A stretch of DNA of 64,000 bases from positions 62,001-126,000 of the forward strand of contig NZ_NFOE01000036.1 of the NCBI RefSeq assembly GCF_002179635.1, read 5' to 3'. Within the stretch, counting starts at the first letter, position 1, and each line of letters begins with the position of its first letter. Under the pieces are notes generated by a model. It made no database searches. It had not been told where the DNA came from and saw nothing but the letters and a program-made list of their open reading frames with translations. Below are positions 19,421 to 28,969 of this stretch, in pieces. The stretch is from Campylobacter jejuni (GTDB lineage Bacteria; Campylobacterota; Campylobacteria; Campylobacterales; Campylobacteraceae). The position numbers were made by a program, and so were the translations under genes.

Positions 19421-20359
19421 TTAATGTAAGCTTTCAATATAAGCTAAAGCGCTAAGCGCTGCAACCGCTCCATCACCTGCTGCGCATATTACTTGTTTTG
19501 GCGCATCTTTTCTTAAATCACCTGCTGCAAATAATCCTGCAATATTAGTTTGCATTTTAAGATCTACACTCACTTGACCGCCTTCTTCCATGGCACATAA
19601 AAACTCACCATTATCTTGTTTTAAAATTTCATTTCTTACATTCAATCCAACAAAGGTAAAGATTCCAGGCACATCAAGTTCTCTTTTAGAGCCATCATTA
19701 AATGCTATTTTAATTTTATTAACACCCATATTATCACCACAAACCTCATCAACTACTGCATTTGTGATTAATTCTATTTTTTCATTATTCTTTACTTTTT
19801 CAACTGTTGAAGGTGCTGCTCTAAATTCATCTCTTCTGTGGATTAAATATACTTTTGAGCAAATATTAGCTAGATACAATGCTTCTTCTAAGGCTGTATC
19901 TCCACCACCTAAAACAGCTACTTCTTTGTTTTTATAAAAAAAGCCATCACAAGTTGCACAAGTACTTACACCTTTACCAAAAAATTCATCCTCACCCTTA
20001 AAACCAGCACGACGCGGTGTAGAACCTGTGCATACAATTACAGCTTTTGCTTGTTCATTTTTACCACCTTCTAATTTTATATTAAAACTTCCATCAGTAT
20101 TTTTGCTAATTTGTTCTACACCTACCATTTCATGTTTTAAACCAAAACGCATACATTGCTCATTCCAAGGAGTCATAAAAGAAATTCCATCTAAAACTTG
20201 AGCAACGCCAGGGTAATTTTCAATTTCTGAACTTGAAGTAATTTGTCCGCCAGGCATACCTTTTTCAAACATGACAACATTTTTTAATCCACCTCTTGTA
20301 GCATACAAACCGGCACTTAAACCCGCAGGTCCACCACCTATAATAGCTAAATCCAACAT
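19421..20359 (-). CDS. trxB: Thioredoxin reductase
   Basis: FAD/NADPH enzyme that recycles thioredoxin. The FAD motif is [12 protein letters not shown] (6-17), the redox-active disulphide is Cys134-Ala-Thr-Cys137 in [10 protein letters not shown], and the NADPH motif is [35 protein letters not shown] lies near the C-terminus. The length of 312 is typical. It has its own promoter behind the trxA terminator. Confidence 0.97.
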   Translation of the reverse strand: MLDLAIIGGGPAGLSAGLYATRGGLKNVVMFEKGMPGGQITSSSEIENYPGVAQVLDGISFMTPWNEQCMRFGLKHEMVGVEQISKNTDGSFNIKLEGGKNEQAKAVIVCTGSTPRRAGFKGEDEFFGKGVSTCATCDGFFYKNKEVAVLGGGDTALEEALYLANICSKVYLIHRRDEFRAAPSTVEKVKNNEKIELITNAVVDEVCGDNMGVNKIKIAFNDGSKRELDVPGIFTFVGLNVRNEILKQDNGEFLCAMEEGGQVSVDLKMQTNIAGLFAAGDLRKDAPKQVICAAGDGAVAALSALAYIESLH

Positions 20360-20387
20360 AATATTTTCCTTGTAGTTTTATTTATAG

Positions 20388-20400
20388 GTATTATACAAAT
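20388..20400 (-). promoter_or_regulatory. trxB promoter -10
   Basis: On the minus strand TTTG leads into a perfect TATAAT (20395-20390), 31 bases before the trxB ATG. It lies downstream of the trxA terminator and so gives trxB separate expression. Confidence 0.6.
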
Positions 20401-20445
20401 TTTTCTTTAATTATAAATAATAAAAATTATTAAATAGTAAAAAAT

Positions 20446-20472
20446 ATGAAGAAAAGCCACAAAAAGTGGCTT
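20446..20472 (-). terminator. Rho-independent terminator of trxA
   Basis: On the minus strand AAGCCAC, loop TTTTT, GTGGCTT (20472-20454) is followed by TTCTTC and a T-rich run. It starts 5 bases after the trxA stop. The stem is 7 base pairs. Confidence 0.7.
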
Positions 20473-20476
20473 AAGA

Positions 20477-20791
20477 TTATAAAAGTGAGTTTAGTTTGTC
20501 TGCTAAAGCTTGTTTTGATTGAGCGCCCACTAGCTGATCAACCACTTCGCCATCTTTAAAGAAAATGATAGTTGGGATAGATCTTACACCAAATTGTGCA
20601 GCCAAATCGCCTTGCTCATCTGTATTTACTTTACAAATTTTAGCCTTACCATCAAAATCATTTGCAAGCTCATCAATTACTGGTGCAAGCATTCTACAAG
20701 GTCCACACCATGGAGCCCAAAAATCTACTAAAGCTACACCTTCTTTTGCTTGTGCAAAATTTTCTGTAGTTAAATCAATATATTTTCCCAT
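20477..20791 (-). CDS. trxA: Thioredoxin
   Basis: General cytoplasmic protein disulphide reductase, also the electron donor to Bcp-type peroxiredoxins. The active site is WCGPC at 28-32 (Cys29, Cys32). The family's cis-proline segment is [22 protein letters not shown]. The length of 104 is typical. The ribosome binding site AAAGGAG lies upstream of the ATG at 20791. Confidence 0.98.
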   Translation of the reverse strand: MGKYIDLTTENFAQAKEGVALVDFWAPWCGPCRMLAPVIDELANDFDGKAKICKVNTDEQGDLAAQFGVRSIPTIIFFKDGEVVDQLVGAQSKQALADKLNSLL

Positions 20792-20841
20792 TTTTTCTCC
20801 TTTATTTTTTCACATTTTATTAAATTAGAATAAATATTCTC

Positions 20842-21180
20842 TTAATAACCGATGTTCTCTAAAAGTTTTATATCATCTTTATATACACAAAGCAAATCTA
20901 TTTGATAATTCTCATCACTTTTGTGTTTCATAAAGTAATATTCTATAGTCTTAACAATTTTATTATATTTTTTATTATCTAATCTATATTCTACTTCATA
21001 ATCACCTTGTGTGCTTTTAACTTCAACAAAATGTAAAATTTTATCTTTTTTAGCAATGATATCGATTTCTCCGAATTTAGAATGAAAATTTCTTTTTAAA
21101 ATTTCAAAACCTTGAGTTTTTAAATACTCACACGCTAAATCCTCTCCTTTTTTACCAAAAAGATACTGCATAAGCGCCAT
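20842..21180 (-). CDS. yraN: YraN/UPF0102 family nuclease-like protein
   Basis: A 112-residue protein of the Holliday-junction-resolvase-like PD-(D/E)XK fold; its exact role is unknown. Family motifs are GKKGEDLACEYLKTQGFEIL, then SKFGEIDIIAKKD and HFVEVKS, with the acidic and lysine residues of the nuclease core in GEID and EVK. The start overlaps the hom stop by one base. The same neighbour order is found in C. jejuni. Confidence 0.92.
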   Translation of the reverse strand: MALMQYLFGKKGEDLACEYLKTQGFEILKRNFHSKFGEIDIIAKKDKILHFVEVKSTQGDYEVEYRLDNKKYNKIVKTIEYYFMKHKSDENYQIDLLCVYKDDIKLLENIGY

Positions 21181-22433
21181 TAATCTTCTATTCTCATCAT
21201 AAAAACATCATCTTTTACAAATTCTTGTTCTCTAAGCTTTTGAATTAAAATTTGTATATTTTTTTCATAAGTTTGATGAGTGATAAAAAATAAAGTACTA
21301 CAATCTTGCTTTTCTTTTTTAGGTTTTTGTAAAAATGTATCAATTGAAATTTGATGTTCACTCATTAATTGTGTAATTTTTGATAAAACCCCTATTTTGT
21401 CTAATACTTTTAATCTTAAATAATATCTTGTATAAATTTCATCTTTGTTTAAAACTTTATAAGAGGTATCATTTAAATATCCAAAAATAGCACTGTTTTT
21501 TTCTTTTCTTGCTATATCGATTAAATCTGCTATCACAGCACTTGCAGTTGCCTTGCCACCTGCTCCTGGGCCATAATATAAACTTTCACCCAAAATATCT
21601 CCATCAACACTAATAGCATTCATCACTCCATCAACTTTTGCTAACATTTTGTCTTTATTTAACATAGCAGGATGAACCCTTAGCTCTATTTTTTCATCTT
21701 TTATTTTAGCAATACCCAAATGCTTTATGGTGTATTCAAATTCTTTTGCAAAATAAATATCTTCATCACTTACCTTACTAATACCTTCAATCAAGATATC
21801 TTCAGGTTTTACTCTTAGTCCATAAGCAATATTTGCTAAAATCAAAAGTTTATGCGCAGCATCAAAACCTTCTATATCAAAAGTTGGATCAGTTTCAGCA
21901 TATCCTAAATCTTGTGCTTTTTTTAATACTTCTTGAAATTTAGCATTATCCTCAGTCATTTTACTTAAAATATAATTGCTTGTACCATTTAAAATACCTT
22001 TAATAGAAACAATATTATTAGCACTCAAACCCTCTTTTAAAATTTTAATAATAGGAATTCCACCTGCCACACTTGCCTCATAACCAAAAGCTGTATCTTG
22101 TGCTAATTTTTCAAGCTCATAGCGATGATAAGCAAGCAAAGCTTTATTAGCGGTTACTACTGATTTTTTTCTTTTTAAAATCTTTGAAATTATCTCAAAA
22201 GGTAAATCAATACCGCCCATTAACTCCACAAACACATCAATATCTTCACGCTCTAAAACCTCATCAATATCATTTACTACAGGAATCAATGCATTTGGCT
22301 TTGGATTTCTTGCCAAAGCAATCACTGGAATAATTTCTTCATCACATCTTGCTTTGATTAAATCTTGATTTTTTAACAAAGTTTCTACAACAGCACTTCC
22401 TACCGTGCCATAGCCTAAAATTGCTATTTTCAT
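21180..22433 (-). CDS. hom: Homoserine dehydrogenase
   Basis: Reduces aspartate semialdehyde to homoserine for Met and Thr synthesis. It has an N-terminal NAD(P)-binding motif ILGYGTVGSAV, a catalytic region with GILNGTSNYILSKM and GYAETDPTFDIEGFDAAHKL, and a C-terminal ACT domain (YLRLKVLDKIGVLSKITQLM) for allosteric control. The length of 417 is typical. It sits one base after the alaC stop. Confidence 0.97.
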   Translation of the reverse strand: MKIAILGYGTVGSAVVETLLKNQDLIKARCDEEIIPVIALARNPKPNALIPVVNDIDEVLEREDIDVFVELMGGIDLPFEIISKILKRKKSVVTANKALLAYHRYELEKLAQDTAFGYEASVAGGIPIIKILKEGLSANNIVSIKGILNGTSNYILSKMTEDNAKFQEVLKKAQDLGYAETDPTFDIEGFDAAHKLLILANIAYGLRVKPEDILIEGISKVSDEDIYFAKEFEYTIKHLGIAKIKDEKIELRVHPAMLNKDKMLAKVDGVMNAISVDGDILGESLYYGPGAGGKATASAVIADLIDIARKEKNSAIFGYLNDTSYKVLNKDEIYTRYYLRLKVLDKIGVLSKITQLMSEHQISIDTFLQKPKKEKQDCSTLFFITHQTYEKNIQILIQKLREQEFVKDDVFMMRIED

Positions 22434-22434
22434 T

Positions 22435-23637
22435 TTATTCTCTTAAATATTTTTTTATATTTCTTGCTGCTTGACGAATGCGGTTTTCATTTTCTATTAA
22501 AGCTATTCTAACATACTCATTACCCGCTTCACCAAAGCCAACTCCAGGGCTTACCGCTACATTTGCTTTCTGCAAAAGCTGTTTGGAAAATTCCATACTA
22601 CCAAGATGAGCCTTACTTTGAGGAAGTTTTGCCCAAACAAACATGCTTGCATTAGGCTTTTTCAGCTCCCATCCTGCTTGAAAAAACGAATCAAGCAAGA
22701 CTTCTAATCTTCTTGCGTAAGTTGCTTTAATCTCTTCAACACAAGTTTGATCTCCATCTAAAGCTATAGTAGCAGCGACTTGTATAGGAGTATACATACC
22801 ATAGTCAAACCAAGATTTGATTTTTTTCAAAGCTGCAATTAAGCATTTATTGCCTACCACAAAGCCCACACGCCAACCTGCCATATTGTAAGATTTTGAG
22901 AGCGTATAAGTTTCTACTGCTACATCTTTAGCACCTTCAACTTCAAAAATCGAAGGAGTTTTATAAGACCCAAAAGTCAAATCTGCATAAGCAATATCAG
23001 AAATAATATAAAATCTTTCTTTTTTTGCCATAGCAACTAATCTCTCATAAAAACTTTTTTCCACTGTAACCGTTGTAGGGTTATGCGGAAAATTTACTAC
23101 TACATATTTTGGACGCGGAATGCTTTCATGTAATGTTTTTTGTAAATTTTCAAAAAAAGTATTTTCATTTAATTCATAATTTTCATTAAAATCAAAATTC
23201 ATAGTCGCTACATTACCACCTGCTATGATAAAAGCTTGGGTATGTATAGGGTAAGCAGGTGTAGGCACAATAGCTACATCTCCTGGGTTAATAACGGCTC
23301 TTGCTAAATTTACAAAGCCTTCTTTAGAGCCCATCGTTGCGACAACTTCACTTTCGGGATCTAAATCGACATCATATTTTCTTTTATACCAATTGCAAAT
23401 TGCAAGTCTTAGTTTATAAATTCCACTAGAAGCGGAATAACCTGAAGTTTTTTCTTTGTTTGCACTTTCACAAAGCTTGTCTATAATATGCTGAGGAGTT
23501 TTGCCATCAGGATTTCCCATAGAAAAATCTATTATATCCTCCCCTGCTCTTCTTGCTGCCATTTTAATCGCATTAACTTCAGCAAAAACATAATTTGGAA
23601 GTCTTTCTATGGTATTAAAATGAATTTCCTCAAACAT
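22435..23637 (-). CDS. alaC: Alanine-synthesising aminotransferase (AlaC-like)
   Basis: PLP fold-type I aminotransferase, pyruvate to alanine in E. coli AlaC. Similarity to AlaC is strong along its length: RLPNYVFAEVNAIKMAARR, GEDIIDFSMGNPDG, the PLP Lys248 in TLSKSYNMAGWR, and VAVSPGVGFGEAGNEYVRIAL. The length of 400 matches. Specificity is inferred from the family. It heads directly into hom, so amino acid genes are grouped here. Confidence 0.9.
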   Translation of the reverse strand: MFEEIHFNTIERLPNYVFAEVNAIKMAARRAGEDIIDFSMGNPDGKTPQHIIDKLCESANKEKTSGYSASSGIYKLRLAICNWYKRKYDVDLDPESEVVATMGSKEGFVNLARAVINPGDVAIVPTPAYPIHTQAFIIAGGNVATMNFDFNENYELNENTFFENLQKTLHESIPRPKYVVVNFPHNPTTVTVEKSFYERLVAMAKKERFYIISDIAYADLTFGSYKTPSIFEVEGAKDVAVETYTLSKSYNMAGWRVGFVVGNKCLIAALKKIKSWFDYGMYTPIQVAATIALDGDQTCVEEIKATYARRLEVLLDSFFQAGWELKKPNASMFVWAKLPQSKAHLGSMEFSKQLLQKANVAVSPGVGFGEAGNEYVRIALIENENRIRQAARNIKKYLRE

Positions 23638-23648
23638 CGTCCATCCTT

Positions 23649-24455
23649 TTAGCGTCTTAAGTAAATTTTTAAACCCCTTTTTATATTATCAAGGCTAAAC
23701 ATGTCCCCTATAATAGCATATTTTGCACCCAATGGTATATTTACATTTATTTCATTTTGCTTGTGTGTATTTTCTACACCTTGAATAAAATTTAAATTTT
23801 TATCTAAAAACTGAATTTTACAAAACCAAGAATCAAGATTATGCGCACTAAGCTCCATACTTTTTGCACCCTGCAAATCAATAATATATTCTCTTAAAGG
23901 TTTGTTTAATTGAGTAATGGTATTTAGTGAAATTTGAGTATTAACTTTGGGTTTTGCTTTTGAAAAGTCCAATTCATACTCATAATTTAGCTCTGAAATT
24001 TTAGAAATGTCTTTAATAAAAACAGAACTTCCTAATAAAGCCTTATAAAAAACTCCCGGATCAAGCATGTACTGAGAATCTACAGCTAATTTATAAGTAA
24101 TATAATTTTCTCTTAAAGTTAATTCAGTTGGTATAAAATACACATAGCCTAGCTCGTTTAAAGTATCGTTAATTGTTTTAAAAAATAAAACAGAATCAGC
24201 TTGAGCTTTAAAACTAAAAGTTAGAGTTTTTGGCTCATTTAATATAAAATTTGCCAAAGAATTAGTTTTTAAAATTTGAGAAATAGTGTAAATATCTACA
24301 TTTCCGCGTTCATCTTTATAATCATTCCTTGCAAACAAAAGCTCTAATTTTGCATCTTTGGAATTATCATTAACAATATGTTTTGCAACTTCTAAAGCAC
24401 TTAGTGCAAAAGCATTAAGGGTAAAAAAAATAGAAAATATTAAAATTCTTACCAT
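23649..24455 (-). CDS. Periplasmic protein of unknown function
   Basis: I do not recognise a family. The 268-residue protein opens with a signal peptide (ILIFSIFFTLNAFA). The mature part alternates beta-type segments (TLTFSFKAQADSVLFFKTI, YVYFIPTELTLRENYITYKL, VNINVPLGAKYAIIGD type) and looks like a secreted beta-sandwich or filament-like protein. It overlaps the preceding membrane protein gene by 7 bases, so the two products probably act together at the envelope. Its place matches Cj0151c by memory. Confidence 0.7.
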   Translation of the reverse strand: MVRILIFSIFFTLNAFALSALEVAKHIVNDNSKDAKLELLFARNDYKDERGNVDIYTISQILKTNSLANFILNEPKTLTFSFKAQADSVLFFKTINDTLNELGYVYFIPTELTLRENYITYKLAVDSQYMLDPGVFYKALLGSSVFIKDISKISELNYEYELDFSKAKPKVNTQISLNTITQLNKPLREYIIDLQGAKSMELSAHNLDSWFCKIQFLDKNLNFIQGVENTHKQNEINVNIPLGAKYAIIGDMFSLDNIKRGLKIYLRR

Positions 24456-25324
24456 AATTTTCCTCTATTTTCTTTTATAAACTCAGCTTTTGTAATTTGT
24501 TTGATTTTACCATCTTTAATCATTAAAAATTTAGACACGCCATTTTTAAACTCTAAAGTATTGTTATTTTCATCATTTAAACTAAAAGCAGCGTGACCTG
24601 TAGTAATTAACATATCCTTATCTAAAGATAAAACATAATCATTTTTAATAGTTAAAGAACTCTTTCTAAAAGTTTTTAAATCCACCATACCAAGCCAAAG
24701 CTCTGCACTTGGTTTTATAATGCTTTCATTGAGTAAAATGATATTTTCTTCAGGCATATTTGAGCTAGCATTATCTTCTAGTGTTTCTTCTATGGTGTTA
24801 TTACTCTCATCTATTGGCTCCAAAATAGTTGTATTTGTTTCATTATTTTCCATAACATTATCAATAAAAAAATTAAGAACTGGTGTTTCATTTTCATCAA
24901 CTTTTTCTTCTAAAACAACCTGCTCTTGATTTAATACATTGGTAGTATTTTCATCTAAAGTGGAACTTTGAAAAAATCTTGAAACACCCCAAGCTAAAGC
25001 TACCATCAAAAGCACTACTACTATAATCACAATATACCATACACTTGAGCTTTCTTTAGTATATGAGTTCATTCTAGGTGAAATATGCACATGATTTTTT
25101 CTCTCAATGCCATTTTCCTCTAAATACATATGATATTCTTCTAAAAAATTAGAAAAATCAAGCTCATACTCTCTTTGTAAAATTTTAATGAAACCGTTTA
25201 CATTAAAGCGAGATAAAGACTTGAAATCTTTTTTGATGATATACTCAAGACAAGCTATTTCTATTTGTGTTCTTTTTTGAACTTCTAATAAATTTAAATC
25301 TTCTAATTTTTTCCAACTATCCAT
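24449..25324 (-). CDS. RodZ-like bitopic membrane protein
   Basis: Domain plan: a cytoplasmic helical region at 1-75, a single helix at about 95-112 (VWYIVIIVVVLLMVALAWGV), an Asn/Glu-rich linker, and a C-terminal periplasmic domain from about 200 (ELWLGMVDLKTFRKSSL). The N-terminal pattern (LEVQKRTQIEIACLEYIIKK, then NVNGFIKILQREYELD) resembles the helix-turn-helix of RodZ, which ties MreB to the wall machinery. RodZ identity is inference from architecture. The start overlaps the RNA methyltransferase gene by 8 bases. Confidence 0.65.
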   Translation of the reverse strand: MDSWKKLEDLNLLEVQKRTQIEIACLEYIIKKDFKSLSRFNVNGFIKILQREYELDFSNFLEEYHMYLEENGIERKNHVHISPRMNSYTKESSSVWYIVIIVVVLLMVALAWGVSRFFQSSTLDENTTNVLNQEQVVLEEKVDENETPVLNFFIDNVMENNETNTTILEPIDESNNTIEETLEDNASSNMPEENIILLNESIIKPSAELWLGMVDLKTFRKSSLTIKNDYVLSLDKDMLITTGHAAFSLNDENNNTLEFKNGVSKFLMIKDGKIKQITKAEFIKENRGKLW

Positions 25325-25997
25325 TTTTCATCCTATCGCAAAGTATTGCAAACGCTGCACTAACATTTAAACTATCAAAATCATTGTGCATTTTTATACC
25401 TACGCACTCATCGCATTTTTTAAGTATCTTAGGTGCTATACCAAAACCTTCACTTCCCATAATCAAAACTTTTTTATCTTTGGCCTTAATAGTATGTATA
25501 TCACTACCTCCACTTGCACTAGCATAGATATAAAAACCTTTTTGTTTTAACTCATTTATCATACTTAAAATATCATCATTTAAGACTATTTTCATATCTA
25601 AAGCCGCACCACTGCTTGCACGGATAACTCCATCTATAGCCACACTTTTAGCTACCAAAATAATCCCATCAGCACCCAAAGCATAAGCACTGCGCACGAT
25701 AGCTCCGATATTTCCAACATCGCTAATATTATATAAAATAACTATAAAATCTTTTTCTTTTAAACTTTCAAAAGAGCTAAATTCAAACTCATCAATTTCC
25801 ATTAAAAAACCTTGATGATTTCCACCTCTTGCTAAGCTTTGTGCGGTTTTAAAATCAAGCTTTTTAATTTTTTTTGATACCCTTGTTATTTTTGAAAAAT
25901 CAGCTTTTTCACATTCTTTTGCTAAATAAATTTCTTTAATTTTTTCTTTGTGCTTTTCTAAGATATAAAAAAACACTTGCTTACCATAAACTATCAT
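25317..25997 (-). CDS. rlmB: TrmH/SpoU family 23S rRNA methyltransferase (RlmB-like)
   Basis: SAM-dependent 2'-O-ribose methyltransferase of the SPOUT class. The three family motifs are present: NISDVGNIGAIVRSAYALGADGII, LIMGSEGFGI and LNVSAAFAIL. The N-terminal part (about residues 1-70) is the substrate-binding subdomain. At 226 residues it is near the RlmB size; Gm2251 of 23S rRNA is the likely target, but the paralogues TrmH and others cannot be excluded from motifs alone. Confidence 0.85.
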   Translation of the reverse strand: MIVYGKQVFFYILEKHKEKIKEIYLAKECEKADFSKITRVSKKIKKLDFKTAQSLARGGNHQGFLMEIDEFEFSSFESLKEKDFIVILYNISDVGNIGAIVRSAYALGADGIILVAKSVAIDGVIRASSGAALDMKIVLNDDILSMINELKQKGFYIYASASGGSDIHTIKAKDKKVLIMGSEGFGIAPKILKKCDECVGIKMHNDFDSLNVSAAFAILCDRMKNG

Positions 25998-26016
25998 TTT
26001 TAAATAATAACCAAAT

Positions 26017-26835
26017 TCAACTTAAAAGCAGTTTTTGATAATTTTCTTTTGGAGATTTTGCATTGATTTTCGAAAGAAGTTTTGCTTTTGCTTTTAAAGG
26101 TAAATCAAGCTCATAAATATCTTGCTCACACAAGGTATTTTGATGAAACTGCTTTTCTTTGGCACTTACCACTACACACCATTCACCACGCAAATCCATT
26201 ATTTTTAATTTTTCCAAAACCTCTAAAGCTTCTGCTCTAAATTTAGTTTCAAATTTCTTTGTTGCTTCTTTTATGATAAAAATTTCTCGTAAAGGATCAA
26301 TTTTACTAATTTCTTCTACTAAATTAAGTATTCTAGTGGGCGCTTCATAAACTATACTAGGATAAGGATTAAGCATTAAATTTTCAATATCTTTTTGTCT
26401 TTGAGGATTTTTATTAGCCAAAAAACCCATAAAAATAAATTCTTTTTTACAAAATGCACTTGAAACTAATGCAAGCAAAGCAGCATTTGATCCTGCTAAG
26501 ACTTCATAGTCAATATTGTTTTTAATAGCATATTCAATTAAAAATTGTCCCGGATCGCTAATACCTGGCATACCCGCATCACTTAAATATGCAATATCTT
26601 GTTCAAAAAAACTCTCATCTATTTTTACCAAAAAATCTTTTTCATTATGAGTATGTAAGGCTAGATATTTATCAGGTTTTATTTCTAAATTAAATTTTTC
26701 GTTAAGAAGATGGACTAAAGATTTGCAAACTCTCGTATCTTCACATAAAAAGAGTTTGCATTTTTGTAAAATTTCTAAAGAATGAAAAGAAATATCGTTT
26801 AAATTTCCTATGGGTGTAGGAATAAAATATAACAT
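26017..26835 (-). CDS. rsmI: 16S rRNA 2'-O-ribose methyltransferase RsmI
   Basis: Methylates C1402 of 16S rRNA. It belongs to the tetrapyrrole-methylase fold: LYFIPTPIGNLNDISFHSLEIL at the start, CEDTRVCKSL, LSDAGMPGISDPG and the VLAGSNAALLALVSSAF stretch. The length of 272 is typical. The ATG overlaps the rpmE stop as TAATG. Confidence 0.95.
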   Translation of the reverse strand: MLYFIPTPIGNLNDISFHSLEILQKCKLFLCEDTRVCKSLVHLLNEKFNLEIKPDKYLALHTHNEKDFLVKIDESFFEQDIAYLSDAGMPGISDPGQFLIEYAIKNNIDYEVLAGSNAALLALVSSAFCKKEFIFMGFLANKNPQRQKDIENLMLNPYPSIVYEAPTRILNLVEEISKIDPLREIFIIKEATKKFETKFRAEALEVLEKLKIMDLRGEWCVVVSAKEKQFHQNTLCEQDIYELDLPLKAKAKLLSKINAKSPKENYQKLLLS

Positions 26836-27035
26836 TATTGCATTGCGTATTTTTTCTTAAATTTCTCTACACGACCCGCAGCATCTACGATTTTTTCACT
26901 ACCTGTAAAAAATGGATGACAACTTGAGCAAATATCAACTTTAATTTCTGGTTTATTTGACTTAGTAGTAAAAGAATTTCCACAAGCACAACTAACTTTG
27001 CATTCTACATATTCTGGATGAATTTCTTTTTTCAT
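26835..27035 (-). CDS. rpmE: 50S ribosomal protein L31, zinc-binding type
   Basis: Large-subunit ribosomal protein of 66 residues. Cysteines at 16, 18, 36 and 39 (SCACGN and CSSCHPF) mark the zinc-containing form rather than the zinc-free RpmE2 paralogue. It is preceded by a gap of 77 bases that should hold a promoter, and followed by rsmI. Confidence 0.97.
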   Translation of the reverse strand: MKKEIHPEYVECKVSCACGNSFTTKSNKPEIKVDICSSCHPFFTGSEKIVDAAGRVEKFKKKYAMQ

Positions 27036-27112
27036 TGTTTATCCTTTTTCAAAACATTAAGGCGTAATTATATAGATTTTTATATAAAAAATAGCTAAAT
27101 TTAAGCGTGTTT

Positions 27113-27775
27113 TTAAATTATGAATTTTGAAGCAACCCCTACCAAAGCTGTTTGCGCTTTGAGTATGAAATTAGCTTGTAATTTTGCTTTTTTTGTATTC
27201 ACTTCTCTTTCTTTTTGAGAAAATCCACCTTCAGCGCCTACTAAAAAAACATGCTTACTAGGCTCAAAACTCATCAAATCTTCACCTTCAAAGTCTATCA
27301 AAACAATATTTTCATAAGCTTGTTGAAATTTTTTAAAATCACCAAAGCTTTCAAGCTCCATTAAAGAAGCACGACCGCATTGTTGGGATGATTCTATAAG
27401 AATCTTTTCCATTCTTTTAAAATCTAATTTAAAATTTTTTTGTGAATAGTCCATATACACAAAAGAAAGCTTTGCCACTCCAAGTTCATTTAAAAAAGGC
27501 AAGGTTTTTTCTATGATCTTTGGATCAATCACTGCTAAAGCTAAGTGCAAATATGTTTTTAATTCTTGTTTTTCTTCTTTTTTATCAAGTAAATTTAATA
27601 CACAAGAGCGTCTAGAAAGCTCTATACATTCATAAGTGTAAGCAAAAAAATCTTTTAAATTTTTTAATATGATTTTATTACCTACTTTAATTCTTCTAGC
27701 TTTTAAATGTAAGAAAGCTTCATTTTCCAACTCTAAATTTAAAGCACCACTTTGTGGGTGATATAAAAATCGCAT
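27113..27775 (-). CDS. rsmE: 16S rRNA m3U1498 methyltransferase RsmE
   Basis: SPOUT-class methyltransferase for U1498 of 16S rRNA. It has the N-terminal PUA-like part (MRFLYHPQSG, FLHLKARRIKVGNKI) and the C-terminal knot motif FLVGAEGGFSQKEREV. I start it at the ATG at 27775, which overlaps the upstream stop as TAATG and yields 220 residues with the normal N-terminus. A longer reading would add a hydrophobic stretch that belongs to the neighbour. Confidence 0.92.
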   Translation of the reverse strand: MRFLYHPQSGALNLELENEAFLHLKARRIKVGNKIILKNLKDFFAYTYECIELSRRSCVLNLLDKKEEKQELKTYLHLALAVIDPKIIEKTLPFLNELGVAKLSFVYMDYSQKNFKLDFKRMEKILIESSQQCGRASLMELESFGDFKKFQQAYENIVLIDFEGEDLMSFEPSKHVFLVGAEGGFSQKEREVNTKKAKLQANFILKAQTALVGVASKFII

Positions 27776-28188
27776 TAAAAATAAAACCTTTGAAGCAAAT
27801 AAGGCACAAAAAGTAAAAATATACCCAAACACAAAATAAAAAAGCTTAAAAATCTAAATTTAGCATAACGCTTAAACAATCTTGCTTTTTTAAATAAAAT
27901 AAATTGATAAATAGCCAAAGCAAAAATCAAAATCCAACAAAACCACATAGAAAGTATATAGAGATTTAGCTCAAAATGCTTTAAAGCCCAAAGCAAACTT
28001 CCTGTAAAAAGTGTAATTGCTAAAAATAAATAATAAATTGGCAAAAAAAGGCGAATTCTTTTTATAAAAATAAACTCTTGCGAAAAACTACTTTGAGTTA
28101 GATATAAATAAAACAACATTAAAAAGCCATTTGCATATAGACTATATACATGCAATGCTAAGAAAAACTCATAACTTTGATCCATCAC
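27775..28188 (-). CDS. Small integral membrane protein, four helices
   Basis: Function unknown. The 137 residues include four predicted membrane helices (about 8-29, 46-66, 77-98 and 111-132) with basic loops (KKARLFKRYAKFRF). It is joined by overlapping codons to the lipoprotein gene upstream and rsmE downstream, so it is surely translated. The position corresponds to Cj0157c by memory. Confidence 0.75.
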   Translation of the reverse strand: MMDQSYEFFLALHVYSLYANGFLMLFYLYLTQSSFSQEFIFIKRIRLFLPIYYLFLAITLFTGSLLWALKHFELNLYILSMWFCWILIFALAIYQFILFKKARLFKRYAKFRFLSFFILCLGIFLLFVPYLLQRFYF

Positions 28189-28385
28189 TATCCTTGTGTG
28201 CTATTTTCATCTTTGATATCATCATCTACAGGTATAGGAAGCGTCTCATCATCTATAATAACATTAGAATCACTTTGCTCAATCTGAACTTGTTCAGTTT
28301 GAACTTCTTTTTTTGTATTTTTATTTTCTTGACTTGAGCAAGCCATAAAAAGCAACAATGGCACAATTAGTAAAACCTTTTTCAT
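28188..28385 (-). CDS. Small lipoprotein
   Basis: A 65-residue lipoprotein: KKVLLIVPLLLFMAC gives a signal peptide with a lipobox ending in Cys15. The mature part is short, Gln/Glu/Asp-rich and probably unstructured (KKEVQTEQVQIEQSDSN). No domain is recognised. The ATG at 28385 overlaps the queD stop, and GGAGG lies 4 bases upstream inside the last queD codons. A GTG one codon earlier is a less likely start. Confidence 0.75.
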   Translation of the reverse strand: MKKVLLIVPLLLFMACSSQENKNTKKEVQTEQVQIEQSDSNVIIDDETLPIPVDDDIKDENSTQG

Positions 28386-28969
28386 CACACCTCCTTTTGA
28401 TTGACAAAAACAAAATTTGAGTCTTGAAGTTTTTTAAAAAAATCTTTATCTCTCCATTCATCAATTACAGCTTGTGAAAATTCAATATCTGTTAGATTTA
28501 TCTTTGGCAAAAACTCACTATAAGCATCTTCTCTAAAACCTTGTGCATATCCTGTTCTTGTTTCATGCACAATAATACTTTTTAAACTAACACCTTGCTC
28601 TCCATTAATCATCTTAGTTTTTAAAAGCAAAGCATCGATCAAAACAAAAAATATACGTACAAAATTTTCCGCACTTACATTCACAGGCAAACTTACCCAT
28701 CTTTGTGAGTGCTTTTTCATATCTTCTAAATAAACTTTATCATCATATTTAAAAAGTGTAATAGCATGATCAAAACTATCAATAATTTGTTTTATCTCAT
28801 CTTTTAACAAGCCAAAATCATACACCATTCCAGCATTATCAAGGTATTTACTCTCAAGTAAAATTTCTACCTTATAAGAGTGGCCATGTATGCTTGTTTT
28901 ACATCGCTTGGAGCTACAAAATCTAACAATATGAGCATTTTCAAATTCAAACATTTTTCTAATAATCAT
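28385..28969 (-). CDS. queD: 6-carboxy-5,6,7,8-tetrahydropterin synthase QueD
   Basis: Second step towards preQ0 in queuosine synthesis. The zinc-site histidines sit in [10 protein letters not shown] and [35 protein letters not shown] and HETRTGYA match the PTPS/QueD family. At 194 residues it is longer than the E. coli protein (about 120), with inserts usual in this group. It overlaps queE by 4 bases. Confidence 0.92.
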   Translation of the reverse strand: MIIRKMFEFENAHIVRFCSSKRCKTSIHGHSYKVEILLESKYLDNAGMVYDFGLLKDEIKQIIDSFDHAITLFKYDDKVYLEDMKKHSQRWVSLPVNVSAENFVRIFFVLIDALLLKTKMINGEQGVSLKSIIVHETRTGYAQGFREDAYSEFLPKINLTDIEFSQAVIDEWRDKDFFKKLQDSNFVFVNQKEV

